Position numbers and translations under genes: made by a program
The notes under the pieces: model-generated
Database searches by the model: none
Told to the model about the DNA's origin: nothing
The model's input: only the letters and a program-made list of their open reading frames with translations
In this document: piece by piece, positions 42,640 to 49,276 of the stretch
Numbering within the stretch: the first letter of the stretch is position 1
Layout of the letters: each line of letters starts with the position of its first letter
Assembly (NCBI GenBank): GCA_026003615.1
Contig: BPHQ01000001.1
Coordinates: 372,001-436,000, forward strand
Direction of reading: 5' to 3'
Origin: Bellilinea sp.
GTDB taxonomy: Bacteria > Chloroflexota > Anaerolineae > Anaerolineales > Anaerolineaceae
DNA: 64,000 nucleotides

Positions 42640-43351
42640 TATTGAACTTGCGGTGATTGACTGGGTGAACCAGCATAAAAAATCGGCTGAAAATCAGAAG
42701 AAGCCGCTGGTTACACTCAGTTATGCCCAATCGCTGGATGGCAGCCTCACTATTCGACGAGGGATGCCGGTTGGATTGAGCGGACCGCAATCTCAGCGCT
42801 TGACTCACCGATTACGCGCCGTTCACGATGCCATACTGATTGGAATTGGAACGGTGCTTGCGGATGATCCTCAATTAACCGTGCGGTTGGTGAAAGGCAA
42901 GAATCCCCAGCCTGTCATCCTGGACTCTCGCCTGCGTATTCCCCTCGAATGTCAATTGTTGCGAAGGCAAGACTGCAAAGCCTGGGTGGCTTGTGCCGTG
43001 ACGGCGGAGGATACTCGAAAGAGAAAGTTGCTCAATCAGGGTGTTGATTTGATTCCTCTGCCGCGCCGTGGTGACCGCGGCCTGGATTTGGAAAAATTGC
43101 TGGAGGAGTTAGGGCAGCGAGGAATTGAATCGGTGATGGTAGAAGGGGGGGCCAAAGTCATCACCTCCTTCCTCACTGAAAGACTGGCGAATATAGCCGT
43201 CATCACAATTGTGCCGCGCTGGTTAGGTGGTTTGAATGTTATCGGTCGGCAGCGGGTGTCAGATCAACTACCTTCCCTTGCCAATGTCCGTTATGAAGCA
43301 TTTGGCAGCGATGTGGTCGCTTTCGGTGATCTGGAATGGGTGGAGCGCTAA
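42623..43351 (+). CDS. RibD C-terminal-type reductase without deaminase domain
   Basis: A 242-residue NAD(P)H-dependent reductase of the RibD_C / dihydrofolate-reductase-like fold. VTLSYAQSLDGSLTIRRG, the long VHDAILIGIGTVLADDPQLT and ESVMVEGGAKVITSFL are the three characteristic stretches. In riboflavin synthesis this domain reduces the ribosyl side chain of the GTP cyclohydrolase II product to ribityl. Here the N-terminal deaminase of bifunctional RibD is missing, as in archaeal and fungal enzymes that reduce before deamination. It overlaps ribA, so the two are translationally coupled and likely sequential. The following dehydrogenase starts at the next base after its stop. Confidence 0.88.
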   Translation: MESIPDIELAVIDWVNQHKKSAENQKKPLVTLSYAQSLDGSLTIRRGMPVGLSGPQSQRLTHRLRAVHDAILIGIGTVLADDPQLTVRLVKGKNPQPVILDSRLRIPLECQLLRRQDCKAWVACAVTAEDTRKRKLLNQGVDLIPLPRRGDRGLDLEKLLEELGQRGIESVMVEGGAKVITSFLTERLANIAVITIVPRWLGGLNVIGRQRVSDQLPSLANVRYEAFGSDVVAFGDLEWVER

Positions 43352-44383
43352 ATGAAACGGCAGGTTTTGGTTCATCGGTCGGTTCGGAAAATTGAGATTG
43401 TGGAAGAAGATTGTCCTTCTCCGGCTGAAAATGAAGTGCTGGTTAAAACACGTATAAGCGGAATCAGTGCCGGCACCGAAGGGATGATCTATCAAGGTTT
43501 GTTCCCTGAAAATCTCGCCCTGGACGAGAGTCTGACTGCGTTGAAGGGTGAGTTCAGGTATCCCTTCCGTTATGGATATTGCTGTGTTGGCGAGGTTGTT
43601 GAATGCGGTAAAGGAATTTCCTCCACATGGGTTGGCAGAAGGGTCTTTGCCTTTCATCCTCATGCCAGTCATTTCACAATTTTGCTCAATGACTTAATTC
43701 CCTTACCCGACACATTGCGGGATGAAGACTCGGTTTACATACCTAATATGGAAACCGCCGTAAACTTTTTACAAGACGGTAAACCCGTGCTGGGTGAAGC
43801 AGTGATTGTGTTCGGCCTTGGCATGGTGGGACTCCTGACCATTGCACTATTGGGGCAGTTCCCGTTGGGCTTTCTGGGAGGGTTGGATTTGTTTCCCTAC
43901 CGGCGTCAGATTGCCCTCAGTCTTGGAGCGGACATTACCCTCAACCCGCTTGAATTTTCACAAGCCGGTTCATTACGCCGGGCGCTTGAATCGGCCGGGT
44001 TGCCTGCACTCGGTGCTGATCTGGTCTTTGAACTCAGCGGTCAACCGGAGGCTATCAATCAGGCAATTGAGGTGTGCGGTTTCCACAGTCGTATCATTGT
44101 TGGTTCATGGTATGGTCAGAAAACCGCTCCCTTAGCGTTAGGCGGTGAATTTCACCGCAACCGGATCAGAATTTTCTCCAGTCAGGTCAGTACGATTAAT
44201 CCTTCACTATCAGGGCGTTGGAGCAAGCAGAGGCGATTTGAGGTAGTTTTTCACCATTTGGAAAAGATAAAACCCGGTAACTGGATCAGTCATCTATTTC
44301 CGCTGTCTGAGGCTGATCAGGCATTTCAGCTGTTGGTTGATTCACCCCAACAGGTGCTGCAGGCAGTCTTCACTTACCGGTAA
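43352..44383 (+). CDS. MDR-superfamily dehydrogenase of the BchC-like GTE type
   Basis: A 343-residue medium-chain dehydrogenase/reductase. The N-terminal GroES-like domain has SGISAGTEGMIYQG where zinc alcohol dehydrogenases have GICGTD: the catalytic cysteine is replaced, and no structural-zinc cysteine loop is seen. This form is typical of BchC-like enzymes. The Rossmann domain has AVIVFGLGMVGLLTIALLG, and the pocket acidic residue is in GGLDLFPYRR. It begins directly at the stop of the reductase gene, so ribA, reductase and dehydrogenase form a tight operon. The substrate is unknown; oxidation or reduction of a side-chain hydroxyl of a pterin-like intermediate would fit the context but is inference. 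Confidence 0.8.
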   Translation: MKRQVLVHRSVRKIEIVEEDCPSPAENEVLVKTRISGISAGTEGMIYQGLFPENLALDESLTALKGEFRYPFRYGYCCVGEVVECGKGISSTWVGRRVFAFHPHASHFTILLNDLIPLPDTLRDEDSVYIPNMETAVNFLQDGKPVLGEAVIVFGLGMVGLLTIALLGQFPLGFLGGLDLFPYRRQIALSLGADITLNPLEFSQAGSLRRALESAGLPALGADLVFELSGQPEAINQAIEVCGFHSRIIVGSWYGQKTAPLALGGEFHRNRIRIFSSQVSTINPSLSGRWSKQRRFEVVFHHLEKIKPGNWISHLFPLSEADQAFQLLVDSPQQVLQAVFTYR

Positions 44384-45327
44384 GATGCTTTACTGGCAGC
44401 TGCATGGGTGAGGGGAGGTTGATAACGAGGATGTGTGATCTCTCGAATTGTCCGCTCGTAAAGCGGCCGAATTTGGTCAATTAAGGCACGGGTGATTTCC
44501 TCCGGACGGCGATAACCGGATAAGGGGCGGGTGTCAATGGGCGGAAACAAATCTACCCGGACATCTACCGGCCACATTTTCGGAAACAGCTCTCGCATCA
44601 AAATTTGGAGGGTGGCTGCCAAACGGCGTTTATCCTCTGTCCGGCGGCGCAATAATGTGAGCGGATGATGGAGGGATGGAGCGGCAATTACACCACTGAC
44701 CAGTACGGGCAGGATTGGTAAGGCGGGAATCAGCCGAACGAACAAGCCGGTGCTTATGGACCATTCCTCAAGCGATTGAAGCGCCCCCGGCAACACCGAG
44801 GGATCTGGTTCAATTTTGCCACGAGGAAAGGTCAGCACAGCCCCACCAGCCCGCAAATGAGCGGCTGTTTGTCGAATGACTTCACCGCGTTGATTTTCTG
44901 ACTCTGGAACAAAGAATAAATAGCGGGCGGTGGCTGGTAAAGCGCGGAGGAAGGGTCGTTCGGCTGCCAGAACCCGTAAATCGGGTCGGGGCAACGCCGA
45001 AAAGAGGGCAAGTGTATCGGCCATGCCGGGATGATTGGAAAGGATCAAAACCGGTCCACTTTGAGGAAGATGCTCCTGACCGACGATGGTCAAGGAACGG
45101 ATGTACTGGTGAAGCATTCGCTGGGAACCACTGGCAAGACCGCCGGCCGCAACACCCCGGTCAAAATCCAGCACATGACGGGCGAACTTACGAGCGGGGT
45201 GTTCAAAAATAATTTGCGCCAGCGGACGTGCTGCTTTCCATTTCTCCAAGCCAAAAGAAATCAACATATCTTCAATGTTGATTTCAACCAAAGTTTGTTC
45301 ACTGGCACGATATTCGGTCGCATTCAT
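44374..45327 (-). CDS. PlsC-like 1-acyl-glycerol-phosphate acyltransferase family protein
   Basis: A 317-residue lysophospholipid acyltransferase-like protein. The catalytic block I is LSNHPGMADTLAL (His and Asp four residues apart). Block III is LTFPRGKIEPDPSV, and LIPALPILPVLVSGVI follows as block IV. These enzymes transfer acyl groups to lysophosphatidic acid. It lies on the opposite strand inside the pterin-like cluster, overlapping the dehydrogenase end by ten bases. ATG 45327 was chosen because TATAAT ends six bases upstream on the minus strand, implying a leaderless transcript; a start at 45372 (332 residues) is possible. It is probably unrelated to its neighbours. Confidence 0.8.
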   Translation of the reverse strand: MNATEYRASEQTLVEINIEDMLISFGLEKWKAARPLAQIIFEHPARKFARHVLDFDRGVAAGGLASGSQRMLHQYIRSLTIVGQEHLPQSGPVLILSNHPGMADTLALFSALPRPDLRVLAAERPFLRALPATARYLFFVPESENQRGEVIRQTAAHLRAGGAVLTFPRGKIEPDPSVLPGALQSLEEWSISTGLFVRLIPALPILPVLVSGVIAAPSLHHPLTLLRRRTEDKRRLAATLQILMRELFPKMWPVDVRVDLFPPIDTRPLSGYRRPEEITRALIDQIRPLYERTIREITHPRYQPPLTHAAASKASYR

Positions 45328-45333
45328 GTTAAG

Positions 45334-45339
45334 ATTATA
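45334..45339 (-). promoter_or_regulatory. -10 hexamer for leaderless acyltransferase transcript
   Basis: The minus strand reads TATAATCTTAACATG, placing a perfect -10 hexamer six bases before the ATG at 45327. No good -35 box is visible at 16-18 bases. Confidence 0.5.
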
Positions 45340-45395
45340 GTAGGTTAATCGCTTGATTTGGGTTTTTATCATGCCATTGTAAAAGGAGTGAGAAC

Positions 45396-45773
45396 ATGTA
45401 CCGCGTGGGTGTCCGCAGGGATTTTATTTCTCAGCATTACTTGATAGGGGGTGATTGGGGAGCGGAGAATCAACTGCATTCTCATCCCTATCGTCTTGAA
45501 GTGGAATTATATGGCAGGAAGTTAGACCAACATCAATATCTTGTAGACATTGTAGCAGTTGAGCAGGCTTTGGATAAGCTGATCGCTCATTATCGCGATC
45601 ATATATTGAATGATTTACCGGAATTTGCGGGCGTTAATCCCTCGTTAGAGCATTTTGCACGGGTGTTGTGCGAATCGCTGGCGCAACAATTTCTTAATGG
45701 AACAGTTGAGCGTATCTCTGTCAAATTATGGGAAAACTCGGTAGCCTGGGCGGGGTATGAGGTGGCGCAATAG
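45396..45773 (+). CDS. 6-pyruvoyltetrahydropterin synthase / QueD family protein with Glu in the catalytic Cys position
   Basis: A 125-residue COG0720 protein. The zinc ligands are visible as His14 in ISQHYL and His28/His30 in LHSHPYRLEV. The Asp68-His69 pair (YRDHILNDLPEF) and the pterin-anchoring Glu113 (WENSVAWAGY) are retained, as is NPSLEHFARV. The catalytic cysteine that precedes the first zinc histidine pair in QueD and PTPS is absent: Glu24 lies four residues before His28. A glutamate in this role is known in PTPS-III enzymes, which form 6-hydroxymethyl-dihydropterin instead of pyruvoyl or carboxy products. So it is not a normal QueD. AAAGGAG precedes the ATG. The GT4 gene starts at the base after its stop. 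Confidence 0.85.
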   Translation: MYRVGVRRDFISQHYLIGGDWGAENQLHSHPYRLEVELYGRKLDQHQYLVDIVAVEQALDKLIAHYRDHILNDLPEFAGVNPSLEHFARVLCESLAQQFLNGTVERISVKLWENSVAWAGYEVAQ

Positions 45774-46850
45774 GTGAAGGTCGGGCTGGTTATATACGGA
45801 GATATAAGCACTCTTTCCGGCGGTTATTTATATGACCGTAAACTGGTGGAGTATCTGCGTAATCAGGGTGATGCGGTGGAAATCATCTCCTTGCCGTGGC
45901 GGGATTACCTGAGCCATTGTCGGGATAACTTCAACCGCAAATTGCTAAAACGCCTGAAATACTTAAAAGTGGATGTGCTGCTTCAGGATGAGCTCAATCA
46001 TCCCTCGTTCTTTCTCTTGAATGGTACATTGAAAAAGTTTGTTCAATACCCGCTGGTCAGCATTGTCCATCACTTGCGTTGCTCCGAGAAGCATCCTTCC
46101 TTACTGAGGTGGGTGTATCGTCATATAGAAAGACATTATCTTAATACAGTGGATGGTTTTATTTGTAACAGTCAGACGACTCTTCAAACAGTAAAGGAAT
46201 TGCTGACCCATCCCAAACCTGCACTGATTGCAACTCCGGGTGGAGATGCTCTATCGGGTAAACCTGCCCCTAATTTGTATGCGCATAGGCATAACAGTCA
46301 AATTCAATTATTATTTGTTGGCAACTGGATTCCTCGCAAAGGGCTGCATATTCTTTTAGAGGCCTTGGCGCCTTTGGATGCTTTTCCGTGGCGGTTATCG
46401 CTGGTGGGCAGAACAAACCTGATTCCGTCGTATGAGCGAAAAATACAACATCAAATCACCACCAAAAGCCTTCATCACAGGGTACACATTCATGGTGCTG
46501 TTTCGGATGAGGAACTGGTCAGGTTGTGGCAATCTGCGGATGTGCTGGTTGTGCCATCCGAGTATGAAGGGTTTGGAATTGTCTATCTGGAAGCAATGCG
46601 GTTTGGGGTTATTCCGATTGGTGGCACGAACGGGGCAGCCGCAGAGATTATCCAGTCGGGGATTAATGGTTTTCTCGTCCAGACCAACTCTCCGGTGGAG
46701 TTACGGGACATTCTCAAGGTCATTATGATTGATCCGGGCTTGCGAGAAAGCCTCAAAAAGGCAGCCCGACAACGGTATGAGCAGTTTCCCACGTGGCAAC
46801 AGAGTATGAGGTGCGTTCGTCAATTCTTAATGGAATATTTTGTGGGGTGA
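45774..46850 (+). CDS. GT4 family glycosyltransferase (GT-B fold)
   Basis: A 358-residue retaining glycosyltransferase. The N-terminal half starts MKVGLVIYGDISTLSGGYLY with the acceptor-side glycine loop. The C-terminal half has LLFVGNWIPRKGLHILLEAL, VHIHGAVSDEELVRLW and VPSEYEGFGIVYLEAMRFG, whose two glutamates form the E-x7-E donor-binding motif. The start is GTG, immediately after the PTPS-like stop, with GAGGTGG in the end of that gene. No membrane segment is seen, so it is cytosolic and may glycosylate a small molecule. The zero-base junction with a pterin-family gene makes a pterin-like acceptor plausible; the cyanobacterial pteridine glucosyltransferases are a functional precedent. Confidence 0.87.
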   Translation: MKVGLVIYGDISTLSGGYLYDRKLVEYLRNQGDAVEIISLPWRDYLSHCRDNFNRKLLKRLKYLKVDVLLQDELNHPSFFLLNGTLKKFVQYPLVSIVHHLRCSEKHPSLLRWVYRHIERHYLNTVDGFICNSQTTLQTVKELLTHPKPALIATPGGDALSGKPAPNLYAHRHNSQIQLLFVGNWIPRKGLHILLEALAPLDAFPWRLSLVGRTNLIPSYERKIQHQITTKSLHHRVHIHGAVSDEELVRLWQSADVLVVPSEYEGFGIVYLEAMRFGVIPIGGTNGAAAEIIQSGINGFLVQTNSPVELRDILKVIMIDPGLRESLKKAARQRYEQFPTWQQSMRCVRQFLMEYFVG

Positions 46851-46864
46851 AAAGGGAGGTAAAA

Positions 46865-47779
46865 ATGGAATGGTCGTTTGTCCGATATTTATCCGCCAAG
46901 AAATCTGTGGATGATCGGTCGCTCAATCGGCGAGTGTGGGCATCGCTGGAGAATGAGATACGGCATCATTCAGGGAACACTTCCCTTCGCATACTTGAAT
47001 TGGGTATGGGTATTGGCACGATGTTTCAACGGATGCTGGAATGGGGATTGATTGAAGAGGCGGAGTATATTGGGATTGACGCCGAAAAAGAAAATATTGA
47101 AACGGCACGGGATACCATTCCTTTATGGGTAAAAGAGCAAGGTTGGAATGCACAGGCTTTTGACCTTGAACCGTACCAGAACCGTCTCTTTCATGGGGTG
47201 ACTTATGCCTTCTTGAGGGCTGATTTGTATGACTTTTTACAGCAGACCCGCTGGCAGGATTATTTTGATCTGGTGATTGCCAACGCCGTATTGGATCTGG
47301 TGGACTTGAAGTTGGCTTTACCACTCATCCGCAATTGTCTGAAACAGAACGGACTGGGCTACTTTACAATCAACTTTGATGGCTTGACGGCTTTTGAGCC
47401 GATTATCCATGCTGAACTGGATGAGCAAATCATCCACCTGTACCATCAAAGCATGGATGAGCGATGCATCAATGGGAAGAATTCCGGAGAGAGTCGAACC
47501 GGGCGCCGTCTTTTCTCGGCGCTGGGTCAGGCCGGGTTTGAAATTTTGCAAGCCGGATCATCGGATTGGGCGGTCTTTCCTCGCGGTGGTCATTATTCAG
47601 CAGATGAAGGTTATTTTTTGCATTTCATCCTGCATTTTTTTGAAGAAACGATCCCAAAATACCCGCAAATTGACCCAAATGATTTTCAACACTGGTTGAA
47701 GATTCGTCGTTCCCAAGTTGATCAAGGAAAATTGATTTTTCTGGCTCATCAATGGGATTTTCTGGTAAGAAAACAATGA
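46865..47779 (+). CDS. Class I SAM-dependent methyltransferase
   Basis: A 304-residue methyltransferase. Motif I is ILELGMGIGTMFQRML, the acidic end of strand 2 is YIGIDAEKENIETA, and motif IV is FDLVIANAVLDLVDL. The C-terminal third (SGESRTGRRLFSALGQAGFE, PRGGHYSADEGYFLHFIL) is specific and looks like a substrate-recognition region. The substrate is unknown. GGGAGG lies five bases before ATG 46865, 14 bases after the GT4 stop. With the GT4 and PTPS-like genes it appears to be one operon, so a small-molecule O- or N-methylation in that pathway is likely; this is inference. Confidence 0.85.
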   Translation: MEWSFVRYLSAKKSVDDRSLNRRVWASLENEIRHHSGNTSLRILELGMGIGTMFQRMLEWGLIEEAEYIGIDAEKENIETARDTIPLWVKEQGWNAQAFDLEPYQNRLFHGVTYAFLRADLYDFLQQTRWQDYFDLVIANAVLDLVDLKLALPLIRNCLKQNGLGYFTINFDGLTAFEPIIHAELDEQIIHLYHQSMDERCINGKNSGESRTGRRLFSALGQAGFEILQAGSSDWAVFPRGGHYSADEGYFLHFILHFFEETIPKYPQIDPNDFQHWLKIRRSQVDQGKLIFLAHQWDFLVRKQ

Positions 47780-48234
47780 TGATTGAGCGTTTTCCTGAAA
47801 GCAGCGGAAGTTATGTATTGGTATTCCGCATGAATAATGCGGTGGATCTTTCGGTTGGTAGATCAGGGAAATTTCATTTTCCGACTGGCGTTTATTTCTA
47901 CTGTGGTTCTGCGTTGGGACGAGGGGGGGTGCGTGGGCGTTTAAGGCATCACTTAAACCCGATTTCATTTCCACACTGGCATATAGATTACCTGCATCTG
48001 CATCGTGAGATTTTAGAAGTAATCTACTCCATTGGTGATGAGCAGATGGAGTGTCGGTGGACGCAATTTTTATTGACTCAACCTTCAGCGTTTATCCCGG
48101 CAGCCGGTTTCGGGGCTTCCGATTGTCGAAAAGGTTGCCCGGCCCATTTGATTGGTTTTTCAGTCTCTCAAATTTCGAAAATTTTAAGGAATTTTACCCT
48201 TGCATGGAATTGCCAACGCCTACCCATGGAATAA
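47776..48234 (+). CDS. DUF123 / GIY-YIG-like family protein
   Basis: A 152-residue DUF123 protein. SSGSYVLVFRM, VGRSGKFHFPTGVYFYCGSAL, LRHHL then FPHWHIDYLHLHREI and FGASDCRKGC with PAHLIGF are the family stretches. DUF123 is distantly related to GIY-YIG nucleases and is sometimes fused to endonuclease III, but its activity is not established. The usual SDC.CxSH motif is present with a one-residue shift (SDCRKGCPAH). The ATG overlaps the methyltransferase stop (ATGATG/TGA), so it is translated from the same message. Whether it takes part in the pathway is unclear. Confidence 0.82.
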   Translation: MMIERFPESSGSYVLVFRMNNAVDLSVGRSGKFHFPTGVYFYCGSALGRGGVRGRLRHHLNPISFPHWHIDYLHLHREILEVIYSIGDEQMECRWTQFLLTQPSAFIPAAGFGASDCRKGCPAHLIGFSVSQISKILRNFTLAWNCQRLPME

Positions 48235-48240
48235 AAATTG

Positions 48241-48249
48241 TGGTATAAG
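48241..48249 (+). promoter_or_regulatory. Extended -10 promoter of the 6S RNA gene
   Basis: TGGTATAAG is an extended -10 (TG-N-TATAAG, hexamer 48244-48249). Transcription would start near 48256. A clear -35 is not evident, as is common with extended -10 promoters. Confidence 0.55.
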
Positions 48250-48255
48250 AAAAAT

Positions 48256-48430
48256 AACCCTGCTGTGTTCGTGATGCAGCACGACCGGTTTTGAGCCAAC
48301 ACCAATTAAGAGGGTTCCAACATCACTGGAGTGACGCGATAGACTTCGGTCAAGGCGGATCTCGGTGGAGGATCCCATACCTGCGAATGCAGGTTCAAAA
48401 CTACGCAGCACACGGCACGGCGGGGTTTTT
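48256..48430 (+). ncRNA. ssrS: 6S RNA
   Basis: An RNA of about 170 bases that should bind and inhibit the housekeeping RNA polymerase. The 5' part (CCCTGCTGTGTTCGTG, then CGACCGGTTTTGAGCC) can pair with the 3' part (GGTTCAAAAC, then CACACGGCACGGCGGGG). GTTTTGAGCC with GGTTCAAAAC forms a ten-pair stem with one G-U, and the outer CGTG/CACG and CCC/GGG segments form the closing stem. Between them lies the region that makes the internal bubble mimicking an open promoter, followed by a terminal stem (ACCTGCGAATGCAGGT). The order of conserved blocks fits bacterial 6S RNA. A strong terminator follows. It is not tmRNA or SRP RNA, which have other conserved sequences. Confidence 0.78.
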
Positions 48431-48431
48431 T

Positions 48432-48464
48432 ATCTCCCGCCATATATGGGCAGGGAGATTTTTT
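48432..48464 (+). terminator. Terminator of the 6S RNA gene
   Basis: ATCTCCC (48432-48438) pairs with GGGAGAT (48453-48459), extended inside by GCC/GGC-like pairs, and is followed by a run of six T residues. An earlier, weaker hairpin GGCGGG/CCCGCC overlaps it. Confidence 0.85.
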
Positions 48465-48465
48465 G

Positions 48466-48494
48466 TTGACATCCCCCCTTAATCGGGCTACACT
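48466..48494 (+). promoter_or_regulatory. Promoter of the FHA gene
   Basis: A consensus TTGACA (48466-48471) and TACACT (48489-48494) are 17 bases apart, beginning directly after the 6S terminator. The leader is about 25 bases with AAGGAG before the ATG. Confidence 0.82.
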
Positions 48495-48526
48495 ATGGTT
48501 AGTTCAATCGCCAAGGAGATGAGAAA

Positions 48527-49159
48527 ATGGCTGCCCGATATCAATTGGTACTTAAGTCTGGGCCAAATGCGGGTCTTACCTACCCGGTAGAGGGTGATTT
48601 AATTACCATCGGAAGAGATGCCAGCAATATGCTGGTAGTCAACGATCCGGAAGTTTCACGCCGACATGCACGCATCTATCGGCAGGGAGACAAGTATTAC
48701 CTTGAAGATCTGGGATCAACGAATGGTACGGCGGTTAATGGAGTCAGGTTAGATGCCGCTCATGCCTTAAGAGGGGGAGAATTAATTACACTGGGTGAAA
48801 ATACTCATCTTCTCTTTGAGGCAATTGATCTCGATCCGGATGCAACCATTGCGGCTGTGCGCAGTTCGCTCATGGAAGAGGAAGCCGCACCTCGTGCGGC
48901 CCATGAGCCGGTGATTACCACCCCTCCACCGATGTCGGGCAGCTTTTCCGGCCAGGTGCCGGAACCGGTCGCCGCGAAGAAAAGCATTCAGTCGGCAAAA
49001 AAGAAACTTTCTCCGCTGGTGATTGTTTTAATCGTTGGGGTGATTGTACTGGCTTGTGGTTGCATTGCTTTTGCCATTTTTGATGCTTTGAATTTGTACT
49101 GCACCCCGCCGTTTAATACGATCACCAATTTATTCATACCGGGAGCCTGCCCGCCCTAG
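48527..49159 (+). CDS. FHA-domain membrane protein
   Basis: A 210-residue protein. Residues 5-97 form an FHA domain, which binds phosphothreonine: ITIGRDASNMLVV, the signature EVSRRHARIYRQ and YLEDLGSTNGTAVNG are all intact. A Pro-rich linker follows (TTPPPMSGSFSGQVPEP). Then a Lys-rich stretch precedes one membrane helix at about 162-187 (LSPLVIVLIVGVIVLACGC). The FHA part is thus cytoplasmic and tethered, with a short Cys-containing outside tail. A Ser/Thr kinase partner would be expected but none is in the window. It has its own promoter. Confidence 0.88.
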   Translation: MAARYQLVLKSGPNAGLTYPVEGDLITIGRDASNMLVVNDPEVSRRHARIYRQGDKYYLEDLGSTNGTAVNGVRLDAAHALRGGELITLGENTHLLFEAIDLDPDATIAAVRSSLMEEEAAPRAAHEPVITTPPPMSGSFSGQVPEPVAAKKSIQSAKKKLSPLVIVLIVGVIVLACGCIAFAIFDALNLYCTPPFNTITNLFIPGACPP

Positions 49160-49237
49160 AATTTATCAGGGAAATTATCAAACGACCCTTCTTCAGATGA
49201 GGCCGAAAAGGTTGTTTGGGGAATTGTTGGCTTGCTC

Positions 49238-49246
49238 TGGTACAAT
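49238..49246 (+). promoter_or_regulatory. Extended -10 promoter for the AI-2E family gene
   Basis: TGGTACAAT (hexamer 49241-49246) is the same extended -10 sequence as before the gene at 40572. The ATG at 49277 lies 30 bases downstream and has no clear ribosome binding site. Confidence 0.5.
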
Positions 49247-49276
49247 AGAAGTGAAACGAATGTTGGTCATTTGTCA

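Noticed and set aside
41986-43351. Reading ribA and the reductase as a plain riboflavin operon
   Set aside because: There is no deaminase domain, ribB, ribE or ribH nearby, and the following tightly linked genes are a dehydrogenase, a PTPS homologue, a glycosyltransferase and a methyltransferase. It remains a possible dual role.
48256-48430. tmRNA or SRP RNA instead of 6S RNA
   Set aside because: No tRNA-like ends or tag frame as in tmRNA, and no GGUCAGG/GGAAG-type SRP loop; length and stem order fit 6S RNA better.
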